Positions 6,855 through 8,735 of a DNA stretch of 8,735 bases are shown here, in pieces. A program made the translations under genes and the position numbers. Positions within the stretch are counted from its first letter, which is position 1. Each line of letters starts with the position of its first letter. The DNA is taken from the NCBI GenBank assembly GCA_002281005.1, contig NCFD01000033.1, positions 1 through 8,735 of the forward strand, in the 5' to 3' direction. Below the pieces are notes generated by a model that saw only the letters and a program-made list of their open reading frames with translations, was not told the DNA's origin and ran no database searches. Source of the stretch: Acidocella sp. 35-58-6. Its GTDB lineage: Bacteria; Pseudomonadota; Alphaproteobacteria; Acetobacterales; Acetobacteraceae.

Positions 6855-8591
6855 TCACATCCCCCGCCGTCCGAACATTGTCTCCAGTTCCGCCCGCGTC
6901 AGCTTAAGGAACGTCGGGCGACCATGGCTGCAAGTGCCAGCCCGGGGCGTGGCTTCCATTTTGCGCAGCAGCGCCGCCATCTCCGCCGGTGCCAGCCGCC
7001 GCCCGGCGCGTATTGAACGGTGGCATGCCAGCCGCGCCAGGGCGGAATCCAGCTTCGCCTCTAGCGCTACCGGCGTCTCGCTCTCGCCAAACTCCTCGGC
7101 CAAATCCCGTAGCAGCACCGCCGCATCCGGCTGCTTCAAGGCCGCTGGCACCGAGCGTACCAGCACCGCGCCTAGCCCAAACGCCTCGATCTCCAGCCCC
7201 AGGCTGTGCAACACGCTGGCCTGCGCCAGCAGCCGCGCCGCTTCAGCAGGCGTGAAATCCACCACCACCGGCAATAACAACGGCTGACTGGCGACCCGCC
7301 CGGCCTGGAATTCTGCTCGCAAGCGCTCCTCGGTCAGGCGCTCATGGGCGGCATGCTGGTCCACAATCACCAGGCTGCCATCCGCCGCCACTGCCAGCAC
7401 ATAAGTATCCAAAATCTGCGCCACCGGGGCGCCCAGCGGATGTTCCGGCAGCGGTTCCACTGGCTCAAACTGCCGCGCCTCAGGCGGGGTCAGCAGGGTA
7501 AATTCCGCCTCGGCGAACCCCCTGGCCTGCAGACCGGGGCGCGGCGGCAAATTCAATACCGGACGCTGACTGGAAAGCGGGGCATAAACCGGCGGTGCGC
7601 CCGCCAGCGACACCGGCCGTTCCAGCAACCGCCCGATCGCGCCGATAACCAAACTGCGCACCCCGTTAGCATCAGCAAAACGCAACTCGGTTTTGGCCGG
7701 GTGTACATTCACATCCAGCGCCTCCGGCGGCACCTCCAGCCTGAGCGCCGCCACCGGGTGCCGCCCGGCGGGAATAACATCGCGGTAGGCCAGGCGCAGC
7801 GCCATCCTCAGCAGCGGGTCCTGCACCGGCCGGCCGTTCACCACAAAGCTTTGTAAGGCGGTGGTGGCGCGGGAGAGGCTAGCCGGGCCCGCCAGCCCCA
7901 GCAGCCGCACGCCATCGCGCTCCGCCTGTAGCGCCAGCAACCCGCCAGCGGTCTCACGGCCAAACAGCGCCGCGACCCTGGCTGCCTCATCCTGAACCGC
8001 TACGTCAAACATCACCCGCTCATCGGAGACCAGCCGGAACGCCACCTGCGGGGCCGAAAGCGCCAGCCGCCACACGGCCCGTTCCGCCGCATCGGCCTCC
8101 GCCGCCGGTTTGCGCAGAAACTTCCGCCGCGCCGGGGTGGCGTAGAATAAATCCTCCACAATCGCCCGCGTGCCGTCAGGGGCAGAGGCCGGAGCCACTG
8201 CCGATACCTCACCGCCCGCCACCGCAATTTTATAGGCGCCATCCTGGCCTTTCGGCCGGCTGATCAATGTCAGCTTCGCCGCCGCGCCAATGCTGGGCAG
8301 CGCCTCGCCGCGAAACCCCAAGGTGGCGATCCGCACCAGGGTCTCGTCACTCAACTTCGAGGTGGCGTGGCGTTCAATGGCCAGCGCCAATTCATCGCGG
8401 GCGATGCCGCAGCCATCGTCGATCACCTCGATGCGAGTGATGCCACCGCCCACCAGAATTACCTCAATCCGGCGTGCCCCGGCATCCAGCGCGTTCTCCA
8501 CCAACTCCTTCACCGCCGCCGCCGGGCGCTCGATCACCTCACCGGCGGCAATCCGGTTCACAATATTGGGGGATAGCAAACGGATCGGCAT
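6855..8591 (-). CDS. mutL: DNA mismatch repair protein MutL with endonuclease motif
   Basis: MutL couples MutS mismatch recognition to strand removal. The product has 578 residues. The N-terminal GHKL ATPase shows IVNRIAAGEVIERPA, Glu29 and Asn33 in KELVENALDAGA, IDDGCGI (57-63) and GFRGEAL (92-98). A proline-rich linker spans about 330-385. The C-terminal domain has DQHAAHERLTEE (411-422), which fits the metal-binding endonuclease motif DQHAx2Ex4E, plus ACHRSIRAG (522-530) and CSHGRP (554-559). It should therefore nick DNA itself, as in bacteria lacking MutH. The ATG at 8591 begins MPIRLLSPNI, the family start; in-frame codons up to 8684 give no recognisable sequence. No clear ribosome site precedes the ATG. 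It is followed on the same strand by the ars operon, 58 nt away, with no evident terminator between. Confidence 0.97.
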   Translation of the reverse strand: MPIRLLSPNIVNRIAAGEVIERPAAAVKELVENALDAGARRIEVILVGGGITRIEVIDDGCGIARDELALAIERHATSKLSDETLVRIATLGFRGEALPSIGAAAKLTLISRPKGQDGAYKIAVAGGEVSAVAPASAPDGTRAIVEDLFYATPARRKFLRKPAAEADAAERAVWRLALSAPQVAFRLVSDERVMFDVAVQDEAARVAALFGRETAGGLLALQAERDGVRLLGLAGPASLSRATTALQSFVVNGRPVQDPLLRMALRLAYRDVIPAGRHPVAALRLEVPPEALDVNVHPAKTELRFADANGVRSLVIGAIGRLLERPVSLAGAPPVYAPLSSQRPVLNLPPRPGLQARGFAEAEFTLLTPPEARQFEPVEPLPEHPLGAPVAQILDTYVLAVAADGSLVIVDQHAAHERLTEERLRAEFQAGRVASQPLLLPVVVDFTPAEAARLLAQASVLHSLGLEIEAFGLGAVLVRSVPAALKQPDAAVLLRDLAEEFGESETPVALEAKLDSALARLACHRSIRAGRRLAPAEMAALLRKMEATPRAGTCSHGRPTFLKLTRAELETMFGRRGM

Positions 8592-8735
8592 AGGTGGCAA
8601 TCTCGAACCAACGGGGGCAAACCGCAAGGTGGGAAATGCGCTTAAAAATGCAGTGCACCACCATAAGTCTCTTTCCCAACGCAAAATTACCGGTAAGATA
8701 CTAAGTTTATGAACAGGAATTTTTCGTCGGCACCT
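8592..8735. other. region upstream of mutL, with a possible plus-strand gene start at 8709
   Basis: No complete gene is visible. An ATG at 8709 opens a plus-strand frame (MNRNFSSAP) that continues past the right edge, with only a GGTAAG-like stretch about 15 nt before it. It may be the start of a gene divergent from mutL or chance. No clear promoter pair or terminator was found on either strand. Confidence 0.3.

Noticed and set aside
8592..8684. Extension of mutL to an ATG at 8684
   Set aside because: The MutL family begins at MPIRLLSPNIVN; the added 31 residues have no family similarity.

Overview
The window reads as chromosomal DNA of an alphaproteobacterium. It is moderately GC-rich. It has a glnB-glnA operon behind a sigma-54-type promoter, a MutL that carries the metal-binding endonuclease motif (typical of bacteria without MutH), and an ArsR-ArsC fusion of a kind known from this class. 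Genus cannot be told from the sequence; a Rhodospirillales-like or related lineage is only a guess.

Layout. (1) Positions 1-1335, minus strand: glnB (PII signal protein) followed by the 5' part of glnA (glutamine synthetase), which runs off the left edge. A GC-rich hairpin lies between them. (2) Positions 1336-1605: a divergent control region with a near-perfect sigma-54 promoter for glnB, a perfect TATAAT box on the same strand and a 10-bp palindrome. (3) Positions 1606-3495, plus strand: a PLP-dependent aminotransferase of the kynurenine/methionine aminotransferase type, tRNA-His(GTG), and mobA (molybdenum cofactor guanylyltransferase) only 22 nt after the tRNA CCA end. (4) Positions 3473-6796, minus strand: a compact arsenic operon in the order arsR-arsC fusion, arsC (glutaredoxin type), arsB, arsH. 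Two of its junctions overlap (TGATG and ATGA). Its 3' end overlaps the 3' end of mobA by 23 bp. (5) Positions 6855-8591, minus strand: mutL, upstream of and co-directional with the ars operon. Positions 8592-8735 are upstream DNA with at most the first codons of a plus-strand gene.

How the genes work together. GlnB senses 2-oxoglutarate, ATP/ADP and glutamine status and controls GlnA, and the sigma-54 promoter ties both to nitrogen limitation. In the ars operon, arsenate would be reduced by two unrelated reductases, one thioredoxin-coupled and fused to the repressor, the other glutaredoxin-coupled. Arsenite would leave through ArsB, and ArsH would oxidise trivalent organoarsenicals. The operon has its own predicted promoter in the 58 nt after mutL, with the likely repressor site over the -10 box and a start codon so close that the mRNA may be leaderless.

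No entirely unknown system is visible. The most noteworthy features are the one-polypeptide ArsR-ArsC sensor/enzyme with its extra cysteine pairs, the pairing of two arsenate reductase families in one operon, and the fine structure of the glnB control region.
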